Notes: generated from the sequence alone by a model not told the origin. 15,624 nt of DNA from Candidatus Hydrogenedentota bacterium (GCA_029554925.1 JAKPUV010000957.1:1-15624); one strand, 5' to 3'; shown: positions 1-8,316, counted from the stretch's first letter. A program made the numbers and translations.

Positions 1-497
1 TCTTCGACGCGGCGGCGCGCGGGGCCGCCACGGGCCTGAACATGGCCCTCAACGTCGGCGCGCTGCTCATCGTGTTCGTCGGCCTGATCTTCCTGCTCGA
101 CAAGGGGGCCACCGCCCTGACCGGGGAAAAGCTGACGGTCATTCTCGGGGTGGCGTTCCGGCCTTTCGCGTGGCTCATGGGCGTGCCCGGGCCGGACATC
201 CGCGCGGCCTCTGAACTGCTGGCCACCAAGACCGTGTTCAACGAGTTTCTGGCCTACCAGCAGCTTCAGGGGCTCATTGCGGAAGGTGCGCTGTCCAAGC
301 GCAGCATCGTCATCCTGACCTACGCCCTGTGCGGCTTCGCCAACCTGGGCAGCATGGGAATTCTCATCGGCGGCCTGTCCGCCCTCGCCCCGGAACGCCG
401 CGCCGAGATCGCCCGCCTGAGCCTGTGGGCCGTGGTCTCCGGCACCCTCGCCTCCTTCACCACCGCCTGCATCGCTGGAATGCTCTCGGCGGAGTAG
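1..497 (+). CDS. Concentrative nucleoside transporter (NupC/CNT family), C-terminal fragment
   Basis: This is the C-terminal part (about 165 residues) of a cation-coupled nucleoside symporter of the inner membrane. The frame is open to the window edge, so the ATG at 42 is internal and the true start lies upstream. The first readable residues, FDAAARGAATGLNMALNVGA, match the CNT segment where a conserved DAAxxGAxxGLxxALNVGAML stretch precedes a membrane helix. Then come the PGPDIRAASELLATKTVFNEFLAY region, whose G-x-K-x-x-x-NEF-x-AY pattern lies in the substrate and cation site, and the YALCGFANLGSMGILIGGL helix. The end, LASFTTACIAGMLSAE, is a normal family C-terminus, so the 3' end is intact. 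The family is clear. The exact substrate (purine or pyrimidine nucleosides) and the coupling ion cannot be told from this part. Confidence 0.92.
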   Translation, partial: FDAAARGAATGLNMALNVGALLIVFVGLIFLLDKGATALTGEKLTVILGVAFRPFAWLMGVPGPDIRAASELLATKTVFNEFLAYQQLQGLIAEGALSKRSIVILTYALCGFANLGSMGILIGGLSALAPERRAEIARLSLWAVVSGTLASFTTACIAGMLSAE

Positions 498-522
498 GCC
501 GCGCGGTCGGCGGGGCTGCACC

Positions 523-729
523 TCAGACGGGGACTTCGATCTGACAGGTTTCCAGCGTCAGCGGGATTCCCTGCTCGGCGCGCACCTCCAGGCATAGGCA
601 AATGGCCTCCTCTATGGCGGAGAGAGCCTCCCCCTCGGTCATGCCCTGGCTGACGCAACCGGGAAGGCCGGGGCACTCAACAACCCACATTCCGTCCTCA
701 TCCCTGGAAATTGTCACAAGGAATTTCAT
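523..729 (-). CDS. HicB-like small protein (type II TA antitoxin family, orphan)
   Basis: A 68-residue protein beginning MKFLVTISRDEDGMWVVECP, followed by GLPGCVSQGMTEGEALSAIEEAI. This is the HicB/UPF0150 fold: a beta strand, a D/E-G-x-W/Y-V-V-E-x-P-x-L-P-G-C motif, then the T-x-x-E-A-x-x-x-I helix. The start at 729 is chosen because GGAGAAGG lies just upstream on the minus strand; the longer frame to 834 adds residues unlike the family. HicB antitoxins neutralise the HicA mRNA nuclease and often carry a C-terminal DNA-binding domain. That domain is absent here. No HicA (short protein with a GSHxxxxH pattern) is visible on either side, so this is a solitary HicB-fold protein and its antitoxin role is unproven. 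It converges on the nucleoside transporter gene, 25 nt away. Confidence 0.8.
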   Translation of the reverse strand: MKFLVTISRDEDGMWVVECPGLPGCVSQGMTEGEALSAIEEAICLCLEVRAEQGIPLTLETCQIEVPV

Positions 730-912
730 TTTGCCTTCTCCATGCACATCCAGACGAATTGCACGGCAAAGGGGCAGATCGGAAGCAATGGTTCGGCCTT
801 TTCCCCTTGGGGCAATCGCATCACAATGTCTCACAGGAAGGGCCGGTGAGCGGAACGATCGCCCCCCGGATTTATGACTTCTGGCCTTTTTTGTCCCAAC
901 GGGACATCCGAA
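730..912. other. Intergenic leader of the HicB-like gene, no gene seen
   Basis: I see no supported gene here. The minus strand should hold the promoter and ribosome-binding site of the HicB-like gene. I looked for a HicA toxin frame and found none. The stretch is less GC-rich than the operons around it. Confidence 0.5.
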
Positions 913-1129
913 TATAGCCCAGGCCAGGCCGCCGCCCGAAGGGCCAGGCCTGTCCTGGGTAGGAGGCTCCCTCGAAACATGCCCTGAAGGGGCATCAGAA
1001 ATTCGCGCGCCTGCCCCGTCTTTGGGCGCTCACCACCATTTCGGCTGCCCCTTCAGGGCATGATGTGTTCTTGCTTGGGCAACCCAGGGCTGGCCTGGCC
1101 CTTCGGGCGGCGGCCTGCCCTGGGCTATA
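913..1129. repeat. Composite inverted repeat of two REP-like hairpins (BIME-like)
   Basis: The 48 nt at 913-960 match the reverse complement of 1082-1129 with three mismatches. Each arm is itself a hairpin: 918-930 pairs with 947-959, and 1083-1095 pairs with 1112-1124, each a 13-bp stem with one mismatch and a 16-nt loop. Inside these arms a second inverted pair, CATGCCCTGAAGGGGCA at 978-994 and its reverse complement at 1046-1062, is perfect over 17 nt and can also fold on itself (TGCCC/GGGCA). Two palindromic units in opposite orientation with a spacer are the layout of REP/BIME elements moved by RAYT transposases. No such transposase is in the window, so it is presumably supplied in trans or the copy is inert. 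Calling it a dispersed family is inference, since only one composite copy is visible here. Confidence 0.75.
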
Positions 1130-1479
1130 GTCGGCAACGCTTTCAGCGTTGAAGAGGTTGTGGAAAGGGCAATGAACGGACGCCTTCCGGAAAAGACTCA
1201 CGATCTTAGTTCGACTGCCCTGGCGTCCCCCCCCCCTGCCCCAAAACGGGCGGACGACCTGAAATCGGGCGGGTTTCCGGCGGCGCTTGCGAAGCGGTCG
1301 GTTTGCCCGAAATCTCCGTAAATCCTTGCGGGACAATGCCTAAAACGCGCATAATGGCCGAATGCCGCGTGCGTGTTGCGTTGGCACGGCCCTTGCCTTT
1401 CCCCTGCGGGCCGGTTTGGTGTTTCGCGCCCTGCGCGGCCGGTCCGATCCAACCCCCAAGCGGAAGCGGAGAGAAGAGC
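1130..1479. other. Gene-free region upstream of the Gld-type operon
   Basis: No supported coding region. It contains a short perfect hairpin directly beside the composite repeat (AACGCT at 1136-1141 pairing with AGCGTT at 1145-1150, loop TTC) and a run of C residues near 1229-1238. A possible promoter lies near 1326-1355. An in-frame extension of the ABC ATPase back to 1303 exists but has no family similarity and is not accepted as coding. Confidence 0.5.
1326..1355 (+). promoter_or_regulatory. Possible promoter of the Gld-type ABC operon
   Basis: TTGCGG at 1326-1331 and CATAAT at 1350-1355 are separated by 18 nt, giving a plausible sigma70-type promoter with a leader of about 120 nt before the ATPase start. 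The match is moderate and rests only on spacing and hexamer similarity. Confidence 0.35.
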
Positions 1480-2433
1480 ATGATCAGAGCAAAGAAGCTG
1501 ACGATGCATTACGGGCCCGTGGTGGCGCTGGACGATGTGTCGTTCGAGGTGAACCGGGGAGAAATCGTCGGTTTGCTGGGCCCGAACGGCGCGGGGAAGT
1601 CCACGTGCATGAAGATCCTGACGACCTACCTGTATCCGAGCCGGGGCACGGCGGAGGTCGGCGGGGTGGACGTGCTGAAGGACCCCCTGAAGGTGCGCAA
1701 GCTCATCGGCTACCTGCCGGAGATCCTGCCGCTGTACATGGACATGGAGGTGCGGTCGTACCTCCAGTTCGTGGGGCGGGCGCGGGGCCTTTCGGGCGGC
1801 ACCCTGAACAGCCGGATCAACGCCGTGGTGGAGACGTGCGGGCTGCGCCCCATGTTCCGCAAGGTGGTCCGGGAGCTGTCCAAGGGCTACAAGCAGCGCA
1901 CGGCGCTGGCGCAGGCACTGATCCACGACCCCGACGTGATCATCCTGGACGAGCCGACCTCGGGCCTGGACCCGCACCAGATCCTGGAAATCCGCCACCT
2001 CATCGAGCGGCTGGCGAAGGAGAAGACGGTGATCCTCTCCACGCACATCCTGCAGGAGGTGGAGACGACGGCGGACCGCATCGTGATCATCAACCGCGGC
2101 CGGATCGTCGGCGACGGCACGCTGGCGGAGCTCCGGAGCAAGGCCAAGGACGGCGAGCGGATCCTGGTGGCCGTCGAGGGCGCGAACGACGAGGCAGAGC
2201 GCCTGCTGTCGGGCGTCGAGGGTGTCCGCCGGGTCGAGGCGAGCGGCACCGTGGACGGGTGCCCGGCCTTCACTTTGCACACCGCGCCGGGGCGCAACCC
2301 GTGGCGCGAGGTGAACGAGCTGGCGCGGGGGCGCAACTGGAGGCTGCGGGAGCTGGGAGACCGGCCCCTGACGCTGGAGGAAACCTTCCTGAGGCTGACC
2401 GAACGGGCGACGCAGGGCGCGGCTCGCGACTAG
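1480..2433 (+). CDS. ABC transporter ATP-binding protein, GldA-like
   Basis: A 317-residue ATPase that powers an ABC-2 type membrane system. Visible motifs are Walker A GPNGAGKS (34-41), a GldA-like GYLPE segment in place of the usual Q-loop (77-81), signature LSKGYKQR (133-140), Walker B VIILDEP with catalytic E158, D-loop SGLD (161-164) and switch histidine H189 in STHIL. Beyond about residue 215 is the extra C-terminal domain usual in GldA/CcmA-type ATPases. The start at 1480 has GGAGAG about 6 nt upstream, and the protein then begins MIRAKKLTMHYG as expected for the family; an upstream start would add about 59 unrelated residues. The permease gene follows 12 nt downstream. GldA in Bacteroidetes supports gliding motility, but the same trio is widespread in non-gliders, so the transported substrate is unknown. 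Confidence 0.95.
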   Translation: MIRAKKLTMHYGPVVALDDVSFEVNRGEIVGLLGPNGAGKSTCMKILTTYLYPSRGTAEVGGVDVLKDPLKVRKLIGYLPEILPLYMDMEVRSYLQFVGRARGLSGGTLNSRINAVVETCGLRPMFRKVVRELSKGYKQRTALAQALIHDPDVIILDEPTSGLDPHQILEIRHLIERLAKEKTVILSTHILQEVETTADRIVIINRGRIVGDGTLAELRSKAKDGERILVAVEGANDEAERLLSGVEGVRRVEASGTVDGCPAFTLHTAPGRNPWREVNELARGRNWRLRELGDRPLTLEETFLRLTERATQGAARD

Positions 2434-2445
2434 GAGAGAGAACCA

Positions 2446-4989
2446 ATGCGCAACATCATCGCCATACTTCGCAGGGACTTGGGCGCCTACTTCACGTCGC
2501 CCATCGGCTACATCTTCATGATGGTGTTCATCACCATCAGCGTGGGGCTGTACATCACCTCCTTCTTCGTGTTCCCCGTGGCCGACATGCGGCCCTACTT
2601 CGAGAACCTCCCCCTCCTGCTGTGCGTGTTCATCCCCGCGGTGACCATGCGCATCTGGGCGGAGGAGCGAAAGGAGAACACCTGGGAGATGCTCCTGACC
2701 TTCCCCATGCAGGCGTGGGAGCTGGTCATGGGCAAGTTTTTCGCCGCCCTGGTCTTCTACGTCGTCACCCTGGCCGCCACCTTCACCGTGCCGGCCATGC
2801 TCTTCTCCCTGGGGACCCCGGACCCCGGCATGATCCTCGGCGGATATCTCGGCACCCTCCTCATGGGCGCCTTCTTCCTGTCCCTGGGCATCCTGTTCTC
2901 GGGGTTCTTCAAGGACCAGATCGTCGCCTTTGTGGTGACCCTGCTCACCTGCCTGGGCTTCTTCCTGCTGGGCACCTCGTTCATTTCCGCCTACATTGAC
3001 GGCCGCGTGGCGGGGCTCGGCTCCCTCCTCTCCGACCTGATGGGCGTGTTCACCCACTACACGCCCTTCGTGCGCGGCGTGGTGGACGTGGCCGACCTGG
3101 CCTTCTTCCTCGCCTGGATCGCCATCTTCCTGGCGCTGAACGTGCTCTTCATTGACGGGCGCAACCGGCCGCGGGCGCGGACCATCTTCGCCGTCGCCGC
3201 CGTGATGAGCGTCGCCATCGGCCTGCTGTTCAACTACCTGCTGGCGGGCAGCAGCATCGCCCGCGCCGACCTGACGGAGGGCAAGATTTACACGGTGTCC
3301 GACGCGACCCGCGACATCCTGTCCAAGCTGGACAGCGAGGTGCAGGTGAAGGTGTACATCACGCCGAAGGACAAGATGCCCACGCAGATGCGCTCGCTGG
3401 AGACGGACATCACAGACAAGCTGGACGAGCTGCGCATCGCCGCGGGCGGCAACCTGGCCTACGACGTGGTCTACCTGGAGGCGGCCAACATCCAGTACAC
3501 CGAACAGGAGCGCAAGGACGAGGACGGGGAAAAGGACGAAAACGAGGCGATCGAGCAGCGCATGCTCGACAAGGGCGTGCAGCCCTTCAGCGTGCAGGCC
3601 ATCAGCGAGGACGAGATGACCAACAAGCTCGTCTACTCCAGCATCGGCATCGCCTACAAGGACAAGACCGAGGAGATTCTCCCGCAGGTCATCCCCGACG
3701 AGATGAACAGCGGCGCCTACGGCACCGTGCTGCTGTCCCAGCTCGAGTACCGGCTCGCCAACACGGTCTACAAGATGAGCCGGGCCAAGGCCCCCGTGGT
3801 CGCCCTCGTGGCACCGAAGGAGGCGGTCACCATTGACCCGCAGATCCGGGCCATGATGATGCAGATGGGCCAGCCCGTTCCCGACCAGGAGGACCCCTAC
3901 GAGGTCCTGCAGGAAGTGCTGGAGATGGAGAAGTACGAGGTGCGGCGCGTGGACCTGACCAAGGACAGCCCGCTGCCGGAGGAGTATGACACCCTGGTGG
4001 TCGTGAACCCGCGGAGCCTGAACGAGCGGCAGCTCTGGGAGATCAACCGGGCGCTGCACGGCGGCAAGCCGGTGGTCATGGCGGTGCAGACCTACGAGTG
4101 GAACTACCAGGCCACCCGCCAGGGAACCCAGATCCAGCGGCGCGAGGAAAATCCGGGGGTCAACCCGCTGCTGGAGAAGTACGGGCTGGGCGTGAGCAAG
4201 GATGTGCTCATGGACACCAGCCACACGACGCTGACGATGCAGGGCGGCCAGGGGCTCCAGGCGCTGGTTGGCCAGCCGTTCAAGCTGCCCACGCACATCG
4301 TGGTGGGCAACGACACCATGGACGCCGAGTCCCCGGTCACCAACCGCCTCAGCCAGCTCCTCTACCTCTGGGGCACCGCGCTCGACCTCAAGGAGGACAA
4401 GCTCAAGGAATTGAACCTTGAGGCGCGCGTCCTCATGCGCAGCTCCGGCGGCGCGTGGACGGTTCCGGGGGACGCCCAGATGACCGGACAGTCCTTTGAG
4501 GCGCCCGCCTCGGGGCAGTCCTACCCGCTCATGGCCGCGGTGACGGGCCAGTTCCCCGACGCCTACGCCGGGACGCCGCGCCCCGCGTGGCCCAAGCCCG
4601 AGCAGCAGCCCGGCATGCCCCCCGCGCCGGACGGGCCGGACAACGAGCCCGCCGCGTCGCCCGTGGAGGCAAAGCCCTCGAAACTGGTGCTGCTGGGCTG
4701 CTCCGAGCTGTTCCGCAAGAACTTCCTCCAGCGCGCCAACCTGGACCTGTTCCTGAACAGCGTGGACTCGGTGTCGCTGGACGAGAGCCTCATCAAGGTG
4801 CGCGGCCGCAAGCCGGTGGACCGGATCATCAGCGAGAAGCTGTCCGACACCACCAAGATGGTCTGGCGCTTCGTGAACTACGGCCTGGCCAATTTGGTCA
4901 TCGCGGCCGCCGGCCTCGCCGTGTTCACCTACCGCCGGAGCGCGCGCAACGCCTACACGGTCGCGCAGGCGCGGCAGCAGGCCAACTAA
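2446..4989 (+). CDS. Fused GldF-GldG: ABC-2 permease joined to Gld auxiliary domain
   Basis: An 847-residue inner-membrane protein joining two parts that are separate genes in Flavobacterium. Residues 1 to about 236 form an ABC-2 permease with six hydrophobic segments (about 20-40, 55-70, 98-122, 133-155, 160-182, 215-235) and the GldF-like YFENLPLLL...PAVTMRIWAEE region. A new membrane helix at about 246-268 opens the GldG-type part, whose RADLTEGKIYTVSDATRDIL and VQVKVYITPKD segments are typical of the ABC_transp_aux family. A periplasmic region follows, with a Pro-rich spacer at about 710-745, ending in a closing helix near 812-832. The start has AGGAGAG upstream. It is encoded between the ATPase and the DUF4340 gene and is probably co-translated. 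The permease should pair with the ATPase to form a complex of unknown substrate. The fusion is real in this sequence, as the frame is continuous. Confidence 0.93.
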   Translation: MRNIIAILRRDLGAYFTSPIGYIFMMVFITISVGLYITSFFVFPVADMRPYFENLPLLLCVFIPAVTMRIWAEERKENTWEMLLTFPMQAWELVMGKFFAALVFYVVTLAATFTVPAMLFSLGTPDPGMILGGYLGTLLMGAFFLSLGILFSGFFKDQIVAFVVTLLTCLGFFLLGTSFISAYIDGRVAGLGSLLSDLMGVFTHYTPFVRGVVDVADLAFFLAWIAIFLALNVLFIDGRNRPRARTIFAVAAVMSVAIGLLFNYLLAGSSIARADLTEGKIYTVSDATRDILSKLDSEVQVKVYITPKDKMPTQMRSLETDITDKLDELRIAAGGNLAYDVVYLEAANIQYTEQERKDEDGEKDENEAIEQRMLDKGVQPFSVQAISEDEMTNKLVYSSIGIAYKDKTEEILPQVIPDEMNSGAYGTVLLSQLEYRLANTVYKMSRAKAPVVALVAPKEAVTIDPQIRAMMMQMGQPVPDQEDPYEVLQEVLEMEKYEVRRVDLTKDSPLPEEYDTLVVVNPRSLNERQLWEINRALHGGKPVVMAVQTYEWNYQATRQGTQIQRREENPGVNPLLEKYGLGVSKDVLMDTSHTTLTMQGGQGLQALVGQPFKLPTHIVVGNDTMDAESPVTNRLSQLLYLWGTALDLKEDKLKELNLEARVLMRSSGGAWTVPGDAQMTGQSFEAPASGQSYPLMAAVTGQFPDAYAGTPRPAWPKPEQQPGMPPAPDGPDNEPAASPVEAKPSKLVLLGCSELFRKNFLQRANLDLFLNSVDSVSLDESLIKVRGRKPVDRIISEKLSDTTKMVWRFVNYGLANLVIAAAGLAVFTYRRSARNAYTVAQARQQAN

Positions 4990-5016
4990 GAACCACAAAA
5001 CAGCGGAGACAAGAAA

Positions 5017-7086
5017 ATGAGCCCGAAAAAACTCATTCCGTTCCTGGTTGTCCTGCTCGTGCTCGCGGGGCTGGTCGTGTGGCGGAAAGCCTCCGAGAAG
5101 AGGCCCGGAACCATCGTGGAGCAGGTCAGGCTTGAAACCCTGGCGGACAGCGCCCTGAAGGCCGAGGACATCGCCCGCGTGGAGCTGTACGCCGGGTCCA
5201 AGCCCGAGGAGAAGGTCGTGCTCGCCAAGGAGGGGGACGCCTGGAAGATCACCTCCCTGCACAACGCCCCCGCGGACAAGGAAACCGTGGACAAGTTTGT
5301 GAAGAGCCTGGTCGGCCTCAAGGGCGAGTTCCGCGCCACCGCCGAGGGCGACGAGAAACTCGCCGGTTTCGAGCTGAAAGACGACCAGGCCTTCCACGCG
5401 AAGGGATTCAAGGACGGGTCGGACACGCCCGCCGTGGACGTGCTGGTGGGCAAGACCGCCGACTTCCGGACCGTCTTCATCCGCAAGGCGGGCGATTCGC
5501 GCGTCCATGTGGAAAGCACCAATCTCCGGCGCGACGCGGGGGTGACCGACTCGGGCGAGAACGCGGTGCCCAAGGCCACCAAGTGGCTGGAGACCGAGCT
5601 GCTCGCCTTGGACAAGACCAAGATCACCCGCGTGGCCCTGACCCTGCCGGACAAGGAGCTGGTCTTCGAGCGGCACGAGAAGCCCGCCGCCGAGGAACCG
5701 CCCGCCGAGGCGGAAAAGGCCGAGGGCGACGCGGCCGCTCCGGAGACGCCGAAGGCGCCGGAATACGAATGGAAACTCGCGGCCGGCGGCTTCGACCAGA
5801 AGTTCTCCAACGTGGAACTGGAGACCCTTCTGGGCCGCTTCACCAACCTGACGGTCACCGACGTGGCCGACCCCGCCAAGAAGGCGGAGATCGGCTTTGA
5901 CCCGCCCCAGTACAAGGCGGTCCTTTCCATCGAGGGGCAGGACGACGTGGTGCTGCTGGGCGGCCGGACCGCCCCCGGCCAGAACGCCTATGTACAGGTG
6001 GCCGGCGGCGACGCGCTCATCTACGAGATGAACAAGATCAACTTCGAGCAGGTGTTCATCAAGGGCGCGCCCATGTTCACCCTGCCCGCCCTCTCGGTGG
6101 CCAAGGACAAGGCCTCCCGCGTGGAGGTGACCCAGCCGGACGGCAAAACCGCCGTGGCGCAGTCCGACGGGAAATGGGCGCTCACCGAGCCGGTCTACGA
6201 GCTGGAGAAACAGCAGCTCACAGTGGACAACCTCGTGAACACAGCGGTCGCCCTGAAGGCCGTGGACTACGCGGACGGGGTCCAGGAGGACGCCTCCTTC
6301 GACAAGACCGTCCTCATCGAGAGCCCCGACGGCAACCACACCGTCCGCCTGGGCGGGCCGTCCAAGTGCATCGAGGGCGTCTACGCCCGCTTCGACGACA
6401 ACCCCGCCACGCTGGTCGTGTCCAAGACCGACGCGGCCAAACTCCTCGCGCCCGCCCGCGACTACTACGTCATGGCCGTGCTGGGCGGACGCCTGGACGA
6501 TGTGAACCGCATCGAGTTCACCGGAGAGGGCGGCCCCTTCGCCGTCGCCAAGGCCGGAGAGACTTGGAGCCTGGAGAAGGGCGGCGCGACCACTCCGGTG
6601 CCCAACGACATGGTGGAGGATTTCCTGTCCGCCGCCCGCGCTTTCCAGCTGGCGGGTCCGGTGCCGGGACAGCCGGCCGCCCTGGAGAGCACCGCTTTCG
6701 CGCTGGTGTGCCGGAACGCGGACGGCTCGGCGGCGTCGCTGGACTTCGGTCCGGAGGCCGGCGGCCGCCACAACGTGGTGCTGGGCGGCGCGTCCACCCT
6801 CTTCCGCGCGGAGGCCCCGGCGGTCGCCCAGCTGCGGGAGGCGCTGAACACGCTGGCGAACCCGCCCGCCCCCGAGCCGGCGCCCGCGCCGGAGACATTG
6901 CCGATGCCCGCCGTTGAGGCGCCGGCGGCTCCCGCCCCCGTGCCCGAGATTTCCCACGAGATCGTGGAGTTGCCCGGAGAGGCGGCGCCTGCGGCGGCGG
7001 CGGCCCCCGAGGTGGCGGAAGCACCCGCGGCGGCCCCCGAGGCGCCCATCGTGGTGGCGCCGGAGCCCTCCCCGGCGGCGCAGTAA
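5017..7086 (+). CDS. DUF4340 domain protein, membrane-anchored partner of the Gld-type ABC system
   Basis: A 689-residue protein with an N-terminal signal anchor (about 6-22, after MSPKK) and a long, probably periplasmic, region. The DUF4340 pattern is seen in repeated strands such as VELYAGSKPEEKVVLAKEGD and WKITSLHNAPADKETVDKFV (about 55-98). An acidic, Ala/Pro-rich insert lies at about 221-249, and the last 75 residues (615-689) are an Ala/Pro/Glu low-complexity tail with no predicted fold. DUF4340 genes commonly follow GldF/GldG-type genes, and here the gene starts 27 nt after the fused permease with a GGAG upstream. No enzymatic residue pattern is visible. A structural or substrate-handling role beside the ABC complex is inferred from position only. 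The tail may cross the cell wall or bind partners, but this is not shown. Confidence 0.88.
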   Translation: MSPKKLIPFLVVLLVLAGLVVWRKASEKRPGTIVEQVRLETLADSALKAEDIARVELYAGSKPEEKVVLAKEGDAWKITSLHNAPADKETVDKFVKSLVGLKGEFRATAEGDEKLAGFELKDDQAFHAKGFKDGSDTPAVDVLVGKTADFRTVFIRKAGDSRVHVESTNLRRDAGVTDSGENAVPKATKWLETELLALDKTKITRVALTLPDKELVFERHEKPAAEEPPAEAEKAEGDAAAPETPKAPEYEWKLAAGGFDQKFSNVELETLLGRFTNLTVTDVADPAKKAEIGFDPPQYKAVLSIEGQDDVVLLGGRTAPGQNAYVQVAGGDALIYEMNKINFEQVFIKGAPMFTLPALSVAKDKASRVEVTQPDGKTAVAQSDGKWALTEPVYELEKQQLTVDNLVNTAVALKAVDYADGVQEDASFDKTVLIESPDGNHTVRLGGPSKCIEGVYARFDDNPATLVVSKTDAAKLLAPARDYYVMAVLGGRLDDVNRIEFTGEGGPFAVAKAGETWSLEKGGATTPVPNDMVEDFLSAARAFQLAGPVPGQPAALESTAFALVCRNADGSAASLDFGPEAGGRHNVVLGGASTLFRAEAPAVAQLREALNTLANPPAPEPAPAPETLPMPAVEAPAAPAPVPEISHEIVELPGEAAPAAAAAPEVAEAPAAAPEAPIVVAPEPSPAAQ

Positions 7087-7107
7087 GAGAGAAACCTCTG
7101 GAAAATT

Positions 7108-7146
7108 GGGGCCGTCGGCGGGAGCGCCGGCGGCCCCTTTCCCATT
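7108..7146 (+). terminator. Rho-independent-like terminator of the Gld-type operon
   Basis: GGGGCCGTCGGCG (7108-7120) pairs with CGCCGGCGGCCCC (7125-7137) through 13 pairs including one T-G wobble, with a 4-nt GGAG loop, followed by TTTCCCATTT. The stem is very strong; the T-tract is short and broken. It lies 21 nt after the DUF4340 stop and separates this operon from the protease gene. Confidence 0.75.
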
Positions 7147-7180
7147 TCGGGGCGGCCAGCCCCCTCAAGGAGACGACCGG

Positions 7181-8287
7181 ATGAAACACGGAAACCGTCT
7201 GGCAGTCTGCGCCGCGGCCGTCCTGTGCGCGGGCCTCACCGCCGGGGCGCAGGAGACGCTTGACCTTTCCCGGCGCACCGCCCTTGTCACGGCCATCGAG
7301 AAGGCCGGCCCCGCGGTGGTCACCATCAACACGGTGAAGATCCGCCGCGAGCGCTTTTCGGACCCCTTCTACGACCTGTTCCTCTTCGGGCCGGCCCCGG
7401 TGCGCGAGGAGGCCGTGGAGGGGATCGGCAGCGGGTTCATCGTGGACGAGAAGGGGCACATCCTCACAAACTACCACGTCCTGCAGGACGCCGACGCCAT
7501 CTCATCCGTCACGCTGCCCAACGGACGCCGCCTCGATGTGGACCTGGTCGGCGCGGACGAGCGCTCCGATCTGGCGGTGCTGAAAGTGCGGGAGGCCGAC
7601 GGCCCCCCCCTGCCCTTCGTCCCTTTGGGCGACTCGGAGTCGCTCATGACCGGGGAATGGGTGATCGCCATCGGGAACCCCTTTGGAAACATGATGCGCG
7701 ACCCGCAGCCGAGCGTGAGCGTGGGCGTGGTCTCCGCCACCCACCGGCGGGTGAGCCGGGAAATCGGGGAAGGTGAGCGGTTCTACCAGGATCTTATCCA
7801 GACGGACGCGGCCATCAACCCCGGAAACAGCGGCGGCCCCCTGATCAACGCCCTGGGCGGGGTGGTCGGGGTCAACACCATGATTTTCAGCAACACCGGG
7901 GGCTATCAGGGACTGGGCTTCGCCATCCCCGCAAGCCGCGTCCGGCGGATTGTGGACGAGATCCTCACCCATGGACGGCGGCGCAACCCTTGGTTTGGCT
8001 TCCACGGCCAGGCACTGGAAGAGGTCAGTCCCCATGTGCTGCGCCGTCTCGGCGTGGCCGGCAAGGAGGGGGTGCTCGTCACCGAGGTCTTCTCCGCATC
8101 CGCCGCGGGGGAGGCGGGCCTCCAGCCGGGGGATGTGGTGGTGCGGGTGAACGGCGAGGCCGTGGCGCACCCGACGGATGTGGATTTCGTCAACTGGGGG
8201 CTGTTTGTGGGCGACCAGGCAACGCTGGAGGTGAACCGCGCCGGAGCCCTCCTCAAGATGCCCCTGGTGGTCCGGGAATACCGCTAG
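7181..8287 (+). CDS. HtrA/DegP-like periplasmic serine protease with one PDZ domain
   Basis: A 368-residue trypsin-like protease, probably acting on misfolded proteins in the periplasm. A Sec signal peptide covers about 1-23 (hydrophobic core AVCAAAVLCAGL, cleavage near AGA-QE). The catalytic triad is complete: H99 in LTNYHVL, D130 in ERSDLAVLKV and S217 in NPGNSGGPL. A single PDZ domain spans about 272-366 and includes the AGLQPGDVVVRVNGE motif. The start at 7181 has AAGGAG 8 nt upstream and gives a clean signal peptide; the longer upstream frame is noise. DegP and DegQ have two PDZ domains and DegS has one with a membrane anchor, so by architecture this is DegS-like but apparently soluble. 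The gene stands alone after the Gld operon terminator. A relation to sigma-E-type signalling is possible but nothing nearby supports it. Confidence 0.94.
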   Translation: MKHGNRLAVCAAAVLCAGLTAGAQETLDLSRRTALVTAIEKAGPAVVTINTVKIRRERFSDPFYDLFLFGPAPVREEAVEGIGSGFIVDEKGHILTNYHVLQDADAISSVTLPNGRRLDVDLVGADERSDLAVLKVREADGPPLPFVPLGDSESLMTGEWVIAIGNPFGNMMRDPQPSVSVGVVSATHRRVSREIGEGERFYQDLIQTDAAINPGNSGGPLINALGGVVGVNTMIFSNTGGYQGLGFAIPASRVRRIVDEILTHGRRRNPWFGFHGQALEEVSPHVLRRLGVAGKEGVLVTEVFSASAAGEAGLQPGDVVVRVNGEAVAHPTDVDFVNWGLFVGDQATLEVNRAGALLKMPLVVREYR

Positions 8288-8316
8288 AACCCCGCCCCCA
8301 TCCCAGCCCGAAAAAT

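Noticed and set aside
730..912. Possible HicA toxin next to HicB
   Set aside because: None of the minus-strand frames shows the conserved GSHxxxxH pattern or a suitable start.
995..1336. A minus-strand frame across the composite repeat
   Set aside because: It reads through hairpin repeats, has an Arg/Ala-rich composition and lacks a credible start; it is better explained as repeat DNA.
1303..1479. N-terminal extension of the ABC ATPase
   Set aside because: The 59 added residues do not resemble the family and cross the proposed promoter; the ATG at 1480 has a ribosome-binding site.
1198..6957. A stop-free minus-strand frame of about 5.8 kb antisense to the Gld-type operon
   Set aside because: It is rich in Arg, Gly, His and Val with no family motifs and lies opposite three well-supported genes. 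Strong G/C bias at the third codon position removes stops from this antisense frame.
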